Shown here: positions 48,563 to 59,101 of the stretch, piece by piece
Numbering within the stretch: the stretch's first letter is position 1
Layout: each line of letters starts with the position of its first letter
Origin: Morchella semilibera
Taxonomy: Eukaryota > Ascomycota > Pezizomycetes > Pezizales > Morchellaceae
Assembly: GCA_009192285.1 (NCBI GenBank)
Contig: WBVU01000010.1
Span: 866,111-930,110 of the forward strand
Length of the DNA: 64,000 nucleotides
Direction: 5' to 3'
Position numbers and translations under genes: made by a program
Notes under the pieces: generated by a model
Database searches by the model: none
Told to the model about the DNA's origin: nothing
The model's input: only the letters and a program-made list of their open reading frames with translations

Positions 48563-50253
48563 TTACTCATGGTCTGAAGCCTCTTGTGATGATGTAACCG
48601 AAATGTGACCACCAGGCAATTGTGTTTCCATTATGGAGTCTGGGAAGCGCTCCTCATCTTCATCCTCATCAAATGGCGTGGGGTCATCGCCTATAGTAGG
48701 TGGTGGTATGGGCGCACGGGGTGCAGGAGGTGGGGACGCGCCCCTAGGTGCACTTGCGGGTGCATCTGCGTTTCTAGGTGCAGCTGCGGCTGCTCTTTCT
48801 CGGCGCCTTGATCTGGACTCTGCTGTCGCTGTTGGCGTCGCCGCTGATGCGGCTGCCGCTTCGTCGCTCAATTCAATATCGTCTTCGAATGCAACGAAAT
48901 TGGGGTCGAGGGCTTCAATGTTTGTTGGTCTGTCTCGCTTACTGGCTCTAACTTTGGTCTGGGGCTTCTGGGGGAGGAGGACGAGGACATCGGTGGTGAA
49001 TCTTTCGTAAACCTTGTATCGTCCAATACATCGCATCCGATCCCTCCCTTCTGCTTTGCTGAGTATGTTGGGCCAGTGACGATACATATGGCTATATCTA
49101 TATTTGTAATTAGTTTATCCTATCTGTATGTGAACGAGTGATGAACTCACATGAGACTGTATGACCATATTGTCTTGAAAAGACTTCTGGCCCCTGAATC
49201 ATCGAGCACTTTGGCCCAATTCACAATCGCCGTTGTTGTCCCCATTACTCGATACAGCAATTGGTACTTGAAAAGCCTACTGTACGCCTCACGAAGATCC
49301 GCCTCTTGGAGACGTGCCAAGCCCACGTTATCTTGCTCTAGTTCGGCCTGGAGTTTATCGATCTCGTTGGCGTAATTGAAGAACCAATTCTTGCGCCATT
49401 CTTGCACACGGCTGTAGGCCTTCTTGTACTCAGATGAAAAACGGTCTGCCTTTTTCCCCATCGCTGTATCGATGAAGCCGGGGATGGCAGAATCAGGCCA
49501 ACTAAGGTAGCGTGCAAATTCCAACCGGCATATAAATATAAGAGCGTTCCATGTTTTTCCCCCGTCAGCGAAGTCCCCGCTCATTTGCGAGCTGTCATAC
49601 TGCCGTTTCCTACGGCGGCTGTATAGCGCCTCGTCCACAAGATCAAAAATTTCCTGTGGGGTCATACTAACGGGGACCTTGACTGTCAAATCGAACGGGC
49701 GTTCTTCTTCTTCGTCATATTCGTCCGCTAGTACATCCTCTGTTGCCCTAGTACGGCGTTCGATTGGTTGGCGGTCGCGATCCCTAGCATTTGAACGCAA
49801 CAAAGAGGAAAACTCTGTGCCGTTGCCAAAATCATCGAAGACATCGTTGTCATCTACTTGAGCACGGCTTGATCGTCCCTGATCCCGATCACGGTCACGG
49901 CGGTCCGGTCTTGGTGATCGGTGCCGGCGGTCTGGTGCTGGTGAAGACCGACGCTCATGATCCCTTGAAGATTGAGGTTCTCTCCGGCGCTCCTGGGAAC
50001 TTTGCGGGTTTGGTGCAGCCAAACGCCTTTCAGCAGCTCTTCCTTGCCCTTGTGACTCTTGTGATCTACCCAATGTACCCTGTGAATAATCGAACGTATC
50101 CGGCGGATCATTAGAAACTGGGAAGATGGTACGTCGTGGGGTAGGAGTATCGGGGGAAAATGCATTGCTTGCCTGTGTAGGGTTACGATTAGTCCTTGGG
50201 GTAGCAATAGGGCGCCTGCCAGGCGTCGCTCTAGGGGGGTTAGATTGGCTCAT
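48563..50253 (-). CDS. Transposon accessory protein, 543 aa, unknown
   Basis: Two exons, 50253..49151 and 49091..48563, joined by a 59-bp intron with donor GTGAGT and branch ACTAAT. An upstream in-frame ATG at 50322 is also possible. The N-terminal 170 residues are disordered and Arg/Ser/Pro-rich (PDRRHRSPRPDRRDRDRDQG). The ordered core begins with DLTVKVPVSMTPQEIFDLVD and continues WNALIFICRLEFARYLSWPD, YKKAYSRVQEWRKNWFFNYA, ADLREAYSRLFKYQLLYRVM and IVNWAKVLDDSGARSLFKTI. The C-terminal part is Ala/Pro-rich and acidic. It takes the place of a TNPA-type accessory protein in CACTA elements, but this is by position only; I see no similarity to a named family. Confidence 0.8.
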
Positions 50254-50558
50254 GATAAAGGGGGGCGTTGAGGGGATGATCTGAGAGAAAAGAGAGGCTG
50301 AATGTTTACATGTGGCGATCATTCATGCAGGGGTTATTCACGTCACGTGAGGTAATCGCGTCGCCGCGACACCACACCCCCCCCCCAAAAAAAGGAAAAA
50401 AAAAAGTACGCGTTTGAGATCGTTTAATCTACATGTAGTCGGTGAAGGAGGTAAAGATTTATCGCAAAAGGTAAAAAGACACATAGAGCTACGGTTATGT
50501 TCAGTCGACTGCCTTTCTAATTATTGTGAGCTATTGTGGTATCGTGGTTAACATGAGT

Positions 50559-50646
50559 TGCCGTTACATCATGATTTATCTGCCCTCCCATGAGTTACAA
50601 ATCGATTGCCGTTACATCATGATTTATCTGCCCTCCCATGAGTTAC
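50559..50646. repeat. Tandem duplication at the 3' end of the cargo gene
   Basis: The unit TTGCCGTTACATCATGATTT followed by ATCTGCCCTCCCATGAGTTACAA occurs twice in direct order, separated by ATCGA. The right copy contains the stop codon of the 124-aa gene, so the duplication repeated that gene's end into its 3' region. Confidence 0.8.
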
Positions 50647-51056
50647 AAGTTGACAACTTCGACGATACTCCATTCAAGGAATCCCTTCCAGCAATCTTCT
50701 CCTTGCCATTTGAACCATTCAGCTTCCTTGACTACTCCTACAAGCTTCTTCCCGTTATTAAGAAGCTCCAACATCTCTTTGTTGTCGTAAGTTCTGACCC
50801 AGCCAGCGACACACTCGTGCGAGACAAGTTGAACACCAATGACGGAGTGCTTGAGGGTGGTATTGGTTCCATAGGCGGACTTCAACCAATACCATTGATT
50901 GATGATAGGCTGAGTTCCGTTGGGTAGGTCCCCGCCGACGTCTGATAAGCGAGTATAATTGTCAGCTCACGTGTACATACAGGCAATGAACTGGGGGGCC
51001 TCACAGATAAAATCGGCTCTGACCGCTACATTGTTGCCCGCTGCAGTGTCTGTCAT
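50643..51056 (-). CDS. Small spliced transposon cargo gene, 124 aa, unknown
   Basis: Exons 51056..50981 and 50941..50643 with a 39-bp intron (donor GTATGT, branch GCTGAC, acceptor ATCAG). The intron carries an in-frame stop, so splicing is needed. Product starts MTDTAAGNNVAVRADFICEA and continues PQFIAYVGGDLPNGTQPIIN, QWYWLKSAYGTNTTLKHSVI, GVQLVSHECVAGWVRTYDNK. The C-terminal part is EAEWFKWQGEDCWKGFLEWS with IVEVVNL at the end. Compact, Trp-rich, no signal peptide and no membrane helix: it looks like a small folded beta-rich domain. I recognise no family. It shares a 223-bp divergent promoter with the transposase. Confidence 0.75.
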
Positions 51057-51279
51057 GACTGAAGAGATGTCGGCGCGATGTAAATTGTTCTCGATATGAA
51101 TTGTAGAGTGACGGAGATGATGGGGTTGGTGAGTGATGGGTGATGGAGGTGATGGAGAAGCTCCTGGGGTGCAAGGTAGCTGCGGGTCCCAAAGTGGTTA
51201 GTAAGCGCAGTATCATACAGCATCTTTTACATGCATCCACCTCAACTTTCCACAAAATCATTCTATCATCAGTAGAAAT
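51057..51279. promoter_or_regulatory. Bidirectional promoter inside the transposon
   Basis: 223 bp between the starts of the 124-aa gene and the transposase, which point outward. No clear TATA box. Confidence 0.55.
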
Positions 51280-54200
51280 ATGAAGAGACGAGGACTCCCA
51301 CCAATCCCAACGCAAAAAAGGCATAATTTCCGGCGCGCAGCTTCCACTTGTATGTAACCTTGACGTTCTTGATACTAAAAACTCATCAATTGACTGATCT
51401 CGTAGTAAATAATAACACAATCCATGGTCCCAACATACCGATTAACTGGGACGAACATGCGGAAACGATTGAGCAAATAGATGAAGAGGCAGCGGCTGTC
51501 GAAGAAGACATAGCGCCCAGCGACGAAATTGATGACAACCTGCCCCGCCAACGGGCGGTCAATCTGCTCGGAGTTGAGTATGGAGAAGATGAGACTGTAG
51601 AAGGAGAGGAGGAGATATTGGGGGGTGATGCTACTGCAAATACATCATACAAGGAGAATGAGACCATCGGTGGCGACCTCTTGGACGATTACGAAATAGA
51701 GGGAGATACAGCGCTAGACGAAGTAGCTAAGACGGGAATGAGCCTACCAGCCGATGAAGAGGAAAACACGGATCATTTACCGATGGATTTGTCGATAATG
51801 GCAGAGGCTGGCGATGATGATGTTTCTGTCGATGAAGTCGTCGCGGATGGACCTTCAGAGAAAACCACACAGATCGACGATTTCCATCTAGCCTTAATGA
51901 TATATGTGACTGCAGCGGACCTATCAACAACCATGTATGAAGCCCTTACAGAAGTATTGGCATTAGCAACAACAGACAGTATCAAGAGGCTTCCTAAGAG
52001 TTTGAAAACACTGAAAGAACGCTGTCGCCAAACGTTTCCTGTTTCGCCGGTCAAAGCCCGCCCTGTTGAAATCAGTCTTACCGTAGCACCTCCCAAGTCG
52101 TCGTCGCCACGTCTAGCGTACTATTTCGACATCTCCCACTATTGTAAACTCTGGCTGAGCAATCCACGTATAAGATCACGATTACATACAGGTCTTGGAG
52201 AGATTGTTGAAGCTCCGACTGAACTTTGGCACGGAGATGCTTGGATGGAGAGCGTGAGAACGACCTCGGGGGAGTTCGCTCGGATAAAAGAAGGCGCAAC
52301 GGAGGTAGTGATATTGCCGTCGGATTGTGTCGAATTCGTTGATGCACAAGGAAATGTAGCAATGGGGCGCGTGAAGGCTATTGGCATCGATCGGCGTGAT
52401 AAGAGATACGAAAAAGGGGTGATATCGGCCGTCATCAATCGGCTAGTTCCAGTCGAAAATCTACCTGCACACATTAAAGACGCCATACCAACTCCGCCCA
52501 CAGAAGAAATAGATCGACTCATGCACAATACATTCGATTCGAACCTTCCTGAGCTTGTCTTGTTCGAGTCACGGGAGGTGGTCCCATGCTCGGCGATATG
52601 TTGCAGACTATGGGTTTATCTCACAGATTACGAGACACCTATATCACTTGAAAATAGTCTTCTGCCATACCCACCAACATTCTGTGTCCGGCATATTGTA
52701 TACCAGGGCCTTGCAACTAGCCAAGAGCAACCCAGAGCTCGTGTTAGACCCATCACTAAGCGGCATAAGATTATCGCTGAAACAGAGCTTATACAATTAT
52801 CGCGCAGCGCGGTATTGTCTAAGTTAGTGTCGAAGAGTGAGGTTCGCGCAGGTTAGTTCGATGATATAGAGGATAGGGAATGGGTGGGTTTACTGACACT
52901 ACGAGAATATAGACTCCATGAACATAGTAAATAAAACTGTGTCCGTACCTTTCTCCGTTTTCCTCGACGGATTTGGTCTGTATAGAAACGCATATAAGTC
53001 TCTCAAAGGAATGTACGTGACGCCAGCTGGCATGGATGTTGATAGTCGTTCACACCTTTCGAATATGTTTGTATTGATGATTGGACCATTCGGGGCAACG
53101 GAGTTATCGATGGCCTCTTGCCTGGCAGAAGATAGTAAGAAAATGGGGATTGGTCAAGAGATAACCCTATTCACCGGAGAGACCTTAAACGTGATTGCCT
53201 TCCCTTTGGTCTTTACCGGGGATATGCCACAACAGAATATGAATTCTGGTAATAAGGCTCACAACGCGGTGTATGGATGCCGTTCCTGCTTCGTCGCTGA
53301 TACCGACAGAGGCGATTTGTACCTGGATATATTATCTACCGGGAGATACGATGGACCCACTCGGAGACTTCGCGACTACATGGATAGCCTGAATAGTAAG
53401 CACGCAAGGTCTGCGGCACAACAGAGGTACGGACTTACGGCAGAGGGACCCTATTTTGCAAAATGCTATACGATGCTCGATCCGCAGAGATCAAATCCAA
53501 ACGACCCTCTTCACGCGGAGCTACGTCTATGTAAATACTACGCGGAAGTGTTGATAGATGGTATCCTATCTCCGACAGGGACATCAATGTACCAGAAAGA
53601 ATGGAGCAACGTGAACGTACCGTTTAAATGGGGACAACCACAGAATCCAGTAACCCACAAGGGCTCTATGGTCTTTAGTGAGCACGGCCGAATGGCGATC
53701 ATGAATCCTTTTGTCTTGCTGCGTATGTTCTCTCGTCCAGCGGCACAAGGGAAAGCATACATAAGATCAGGGAGTGAGGCGCGACTGAATGCGTCATTCA
53801 ATGGTGATGGGTTGTGTCCGGCGCGAGAGGTTCAAATGCAAATACTCCGGACCGCCTTCACTCTTGCTAAAACGGTACACCTAGCACTCAAGCGATCGCT
53901 GAATCAGCGAGAGAGATATGAGTTTACGATGGCACTGAAGGAGGTGAGTCATGAGAATACCAGGTTCTCTGTTAGATGCTAACCGAAACCAAACGACAGA
54001 TGCGGATGATGCTAAGGAAGTTCTTCGCGGGAAGTGCGACGTCGAAAGGCGCAGGTCATCAGAGATATGCAAACGTACCAAATATCCACCTAGCTCTACA
54101 TTATCGACAAGATATCGAGAATTTCGCTACCGCCTACAATGCCACGACGATGATGGGGGAGCAAAAACATAAAATCTTCAAACAGCACGCCCAGCACACG

Positions 54201-54917
54201 AATTCGAAAGAGAATGATTTACAGCTTCTCAAGTCGGTAAACACTTCACAAACGATACGTTTCATGCTCGACGGCACATTTGATACATATGCATGCCAAC
54301 AACTGAAGCGTATTATCAGTCTATGCCCCAAAGTTAGGACACGTTACCTAGGGCACAAAGAAGAAGATCCTATCAGTACAGAATCTGAGTTTAATCTTAA
54401 TGGGAGTCTCCTGCGCTCCGGCAAAACAGGTTGCGGTATACCAAACAGCTCGGTTAGTCAATCAGAGAAAGCCTTTGATCTTGAACATATATCGAAGTTA
54501 TACAAAGAGGAAGAGGGGGTGACCATTGTGAAGCAAATGCGAGCCAGAATTCACTACTGGGGTTACTTTACAGGGGAATCAATAAAGAAGACGAGAGAGT
54601 ACGATGGCCAGCATGTCTATCACATCAAGCCAGGGGGATTCGCCCGGTTGAGAGAAGACCCCGTCTCATTCTATCAAGTAAAGAGGATACTTACCGTAAC
54701 AATCGGTACATACGTGAAGATATATTTCGTGCTAACTGCACTGAAGCGGGATACATCACTAGAGATAGAGGCTGCGCCGTATCCGGTCTTCACTGACCCA
54801 GGAGAAAGGCCGTCATTGATAGTGAATATACAAAGGATAGATCCGGTAGTTTTTCACTTTGTGGATAGAGCTAACGACTCGTGGTGGTTCAATCCATACG
54901 TGCCTTATTTTCTATAA
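51280..54917 (+). CDS. TNP2/Plavaka-like transposase, 1154 aa
   Basis: Cut-and-paste transposase of the CACTA superfamily as found in fungi. Exons 51280..51349, 51406..52851, 52913..53943, 54000..54917; every junction has GT/AG and keeps frame. N-terminus is basic (MKRRGLPPIPTQKRHNFRRA), then a long acidic segment (residues about 35-170). The RNase H-like core: first Asp in VFLDGFGLYRN (D524), then LSNMFVLMIGPFGA, second acidic region VFTGDMPQQN (about 609), the Cys pair in VYGCRSC (628/631), HAELRLCKYY, and WGQPQNPVTHKGSMVFSEHG. The C-terminal part has IHLALHYRQDIENFA and MMGEQKHKIFKQH. I see no break. The apparent TTG start of the long second-exon frame is replaced by the spliced ATG exon. 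Confidence 0.92.
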
Positions 54918-55059
54918 TTTTATATGTATGATAAAGATCGGCATGTAAATAATAATAAATCTCTGAAAGTACTATATTTTGTGAAGTACTGTTTCCGTGG
55001 GAATCTGGTATTGGTACAGGGTTTGGAAAAATAAATTTTTTCAAAAATACCTTATTGTG

Positions 55060-55391
55060 GGAGGGACGGGATTCGTGGCAATACCGTAGCAATACTATAG
55101 TGTGCAGAATGCCGCTTGTCTCAAATATGATAGGGCTACTGGTTTTGCCGAATTATCGGATGGCTACGCTAGCGATAGGATATTAGCGGCAATAAGGCAG
55201 CACTAGTGTATTGACCGGGTAATTTAACCGATCCGCATTGACCATAAAGTGCGCTGTTGCCACAATGCAGCACTAGTACCGTATTTAATTCACTACGCAT
55301 TTCCCGCAAACTTTATTAGAAAGAATGCCGCACTCTTAGAAACACCGTACTAGTATCGGAGTCTACACAATAATATATCACTACGGTTGTA
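55060..55391. repeat. Right subterminal repeats of the transposon
   Basis: Units related to the left end: AATACCGTAGCAATACTATA near 55081, GGCAGCACTAGTGTATTGAC near 55197, TGCAGCACTAGTACCGTATT near 55265, ATGCCGCACTC near 55325 and CCGTACTAGTATCGG near 55347. Confidence 0.7.
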
Positions 55392-55416
55392 TCCGATACC
55401 CCATTTTTGGTATTGT
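55392..55416. repeat. Right terminal inverted repeat of the transposon
   Basis: Reads CCGATACCCCATTTTTGGTA then TTGT, the reverse complement of the left end with two mismatches. Followed by AGT (55417-55419). Confidence 0.85.
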
Positions 55417-55419
55417 AGT

Positions 55420-55905
55420 AGTACAAATATCGAATCCCAACCAGCTTCTAATCTTTAATTTCTGTAGGTGGGAATATGAACTTACGGATGAGATATGCCA
55501 TTTGCTATCCCTCAGATACCACCGCCACGCAGTGGAAATAGGTGTATAAGTAGGATTGTAAAGCTATTGGTGTATACATATAGCTACAAGGCTCTTCAGG
55601 AGGGAAACGCAGTACCTGCATGGATATCAATTGAACCGTCGCACTAGCCCACGCTTTGACCTGCTTCTGCCTCTGCTACCACGGTAACTCCCGCCCCCCT
55701 ATCAACTTTCAAATTTGACTGTGTACCAAGCCTTTCCCAGGTATCCTAAAGACCCTGCATTCCCTGCATGCCCTGCATGCTGCGGGTTTTTAAACCTTTG
55801 GTATTTCACGTTTCATATCCCCTGACTCGAGAAGAGCTCTTCAAAACCCGGCTTCAATTTAGTTAAAGAACGACTATAGCTGCGGCTGCGACTATCACAA
55901 TCATC
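55420..55905. promoter_or_regulatory. Right remnant of the split promoter, upstream of the LRR gene
   Basis: 486 bp. Contains three tandem CCCTGCATKCC-type units at about 55752-55780. Leader of the LRR protein gene. Confidence 0.5.
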
Positions 55906-58900
55906 ATGGAAGACTTTAGCGATGCTAATATTGATAGCCCTACCATCGATACTGTCGATAGCAGTACTGTTGATGGTAGTGCTTTTGGTAGTAGTGCTCC
56001 TTCGAGTGTTCAGGGAGAATCACGCGAGCATTCTCCTCCGCCTACTGTTGCTCATATCTCCTACAATAATCCTCCTATTACACAGGGTCCGATTCAACTT
56101 AAAAGAAGGGTATCATCTAGGCTTCCGGTGCCCAAGAAGTTCTCTACTCCTGCACCAGCTACAATAAACGTGCCAGCTCCTTATGGTGGTTTGAGATCGC
56201 CTTCGTTAAGGGAATCTTTTGTTTCCCCTGGTCCAAAATCTGCTTCTCCAAGACTCCCTTCAGTTGCTAAAAGGCAGTCAAGAATTGGCGGCCCCAGCTA
56301 TAATGGCGGCGGACGTAAGAGCTCCAGAGCCCCCCCTATTGCTATTTTGTTTCAAAACACCCTCAACTGACATTGAATAGTTTCTTCCCCAATTGAATCT
56401 CCATCAATAATGCCCTCAGGCCTCAAGAGCCCTCGGGTGATAGAGAACAACGCCAGGGGAGACCATACATCGCACACTGCCACATCACTTGCCAAAAGGG
56501 CGTCAGTTCCGTCCTTGACGGGGAAGCCTCCCCCTTCCTCATTGACCAGGAAGGTTTCAGCTTCTCAGCTCCAAACTCCAGTTTCGACACCCCCTCGAAA
56601 GACTTCAACTTCGGGGCCAACTATAGTGGCTCCGCCACTTACGCGGAAGCCTTCGAATTCTTCAATGGTAGTGAATAAGAGAGCATCAAACTCCCACCTG
56701 AACCGCAAGGTTTCAGTATCCAATCTTCCCAGTCATGATCCGGCGTCTCAAAGCCCAACTCCAATGCGCCGAAGTATCTCCTCAGGTCTCCCGTCTCCAA
56801 TGATCTCAACCAAACTACCGCCACGCCCAACCCAAAGTGGACTCCGTCAGCCATCTCTCAAGGGTCCGCGCCCAGCGCCGGCAAAACCACGAACCAAGTC
56901 TCCAGAGCCGGAGCGTACAGAAACGCCAGACTCACCCATGTCACGAAAAGCAGCTGCAAATAAAGCCTCGCAATCTCTTCGTGACACTATAGCTAAAGCC
57001 CGGGCTGCACACCGTGCGCGTGCCGAATCAATTGCCCAATCGATTTCTGGTTCAGTTGCAGGATCTATCAACGACGGTTTAGATGGGTTCAACTTTTGTA
57101 CAGATGATCCATTCAACCAGGCTATGTTTGGTATAAGTAGTTCTCAAAAATCAATAAAACAGCGAACCAGGACCGCTCGAGTAGAGGGGCGCCTCAATAT
57201 ATCTAATTTGCAGCTGAAGGAAATACCCGCAGAAGTATACAAAATGTATGAGACATCTGCAGAGGACCTAGAGGCTGCAGATGCAGGCGATGGTCCCAAG
57301 TGGTATGAGAGTGTAGACCTGGTTCGCTTCGTTGGCGCGGACAATGAGATCGAAGAGATTAGTCATGAGTTGGTGGAACAGTTTGGAGGACTGACTAGCA
57401 TTGATGTACAGCAAATCCTTCCTCTTCACTCTAGCTGTAAAATTTTGCTGACATGGTAGTTTTAGATGCATAACAATATGTTGATCGCATTGCCAAAGAA
57501 CTTTGGAGAGTTAACTGAACTAACAGTTCTTAACCTGGTATGTGGAAAGGCAAAACACATCTGCATGCGGTCTCTTTACTAACATTTGGTTAAAGACAAA
57601 TAATAAGCTAGATTATGATGCCCTAGAAACCATCTTCCAGATCAGAACGCTGGTAGACTTGAAATTTGCAAAGAATGGGCTTGAAGGAGAGTTGCCCTCA
57701 TCAATCTCTAAACTTGAGAATCTAGAAATTCTAGAACTCCAGGAAAATAAGCTGGATTCCCTTCCCTCGTCAATTGGGGGGCTTTCTAGATTACATGTTC
57801 TCAATGTTCATGCAAACCGCTTGCAAGAGATCCCACTGGAGATCCTTAAAGGTTGTCAGCTACAGGAGTTGACAGCCTCCGCCAATAAGTTAAGGGGTAC
57901 TCTATTTTCGTCGGAAGTTGAGAGTCTTGACTCTCTCCATTTGCTCGATGTTAGGAACAACCGTATTTCACAATTCAGTGAAGGCACTGTTCTTCTACCC
58001 ACTCTACAGCAGCTGTATGCTACCAACAACGAACTATCCTCGTTTCCTTCTGTTGAAGGTTGGAACGAACTTTTGGTTTTTACTGTAGATTCAAACCGCT
58101 TGGAAAGCCTTCCTGAGGGATTACTTAATCTCCATAGGCTGAGAACCCTCGACTTTTCAATGAATAGTATCAAGGCTTTAGACCCCCATCTCGGGATAAT
58201 GGAGGGATTGGAGATCCTCAAATTCGATGGAAATCCATTGCGGGAAAGAACTCTTCTAAACATGGGAATTGCGGATTTGAAGCGAACCCTGAAAGCCCGG
58301 CTAGCACCGCCTGAAATTGTTATCGCAGAGGCTGATGATGATACCGTTCAATCCTCGGACATCCCGGGATTTGTAGACGCTGAAAGTGCCGAGGAAGATG
58401 GGGCAGCGCATAAACAGATACTGGAAATTGGCAGGAGTGGAATTTTGGATCTAGCTTCCAAAAACTACGAGGAGATTTCCATGGAGCTGTTAGAGACTGT
58501 TGTTGGAAGCCCCAGCAGTATTGTACTCATCCACAACAAGCTCACCACCATCCCAGCTAGTATAGAGACGTTTTGCGCGTCGCTGACAATTATCGACATA
58601 AGCCACAACAAGCTCTCCGGCGATGCGTATCTGCCTACCAGAATCTCACTTCGGTCACTTACAACACTCACCTTGCAATCGAACGGGATCACGTCCCTCA
58701 AGCCATTGCTCGACAACCTCGACGCACCCAAACTAGAGTCTCTTGACGTATCGGTCAACCGGATTGAGTCGATCGAGAGCATCAGGCCAACTTTCCCTCA
58801 CTTGACAGCATTCCACGCAAGGGATAATCGGATCGAAGAGATCCCAGTTGATTCTGTAGACGGAATCAAGATCCTGGATTTGAACAGTAACTCCATCAAA

Positions 58901-59101
58901 CACCTGCCGCCTCAGCTCGCGACAGTGGCGTCCATAAGAGAGTTGAGGGTCACTGGAAACCTGTTCAGGGTACCAAGGTGGCAGGTGCTGGAGAAGGGAA
59001 CGGAGGGGATCATGGAGTGGCTGCGAGACAGATTACCAGCTGAGGATGATGTGGACCAGAAATTTTTTATTAATAGTAAAGGAGATGATGAGCTTGATTG
59101 A
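55906..59101 (+). CDS. LRRC40-like leucine-rich-repeat protein, 1003 aa
   Basis: Exons 55906..56314, 56381..57405, 57466..57537, 57596..59101. Residues 1-400 are disordered and Ser/Pro/Lys-rich with many SxxPRK-type patches (KRRVSSRLPVPKK, RKVSASQLQTPVS), resembling a microtubule- or kinase-regulated tail. From about residue 420 follow a cap (RTARVEGRLNISNLQLKEIP) and around 20 leucine-rich repeats, such as VDLKFAKNGLEGELPSSISK, LEILELQENKLDSLPSSIGG and LHVLNVHANRLQEIPLEIL. The C-terminal cap LRVTGNLFRVPRWQVLEKGT then EGIMEWLRDRLP matches the LRRC40 type. Exon 3 (72 bp) is exactly one repeat, MHNNMLIALPKNFGELTELT plus VLNL. Molecular role in fungi not established. Confidence 0.92.

Larger units (their letters stand above)
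46626..55416. mobile_element. 8.8-kb CACTA/Plavaka-like DNA transposon, apparently complete
   Basis: Ends are inverted repeats: left ACAATACCAAAAAGGGGGTA, right end in reverse complement ACAATACCAAAAATGGGGTA; about 24 bp with two mismatches. The ends are flanked by AGT on both sides. Subterminal regions at both ends carry repeated CACTAGTGTAG-like and ACCGTAGCAATAC-like units, a feature of CACTA elements. Inside are a complete TNP2/Plavaka-type transposase on the plus strand (51280-54917) and two oppositely oriented spliced genes (48563-50253 and 50643-51056). A 33-bp T run and two short tandem repeats lie in the left half. All three genes have open frames and sound splice sites, so the copy looks young and possibly active. 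Confidence 0.9.
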
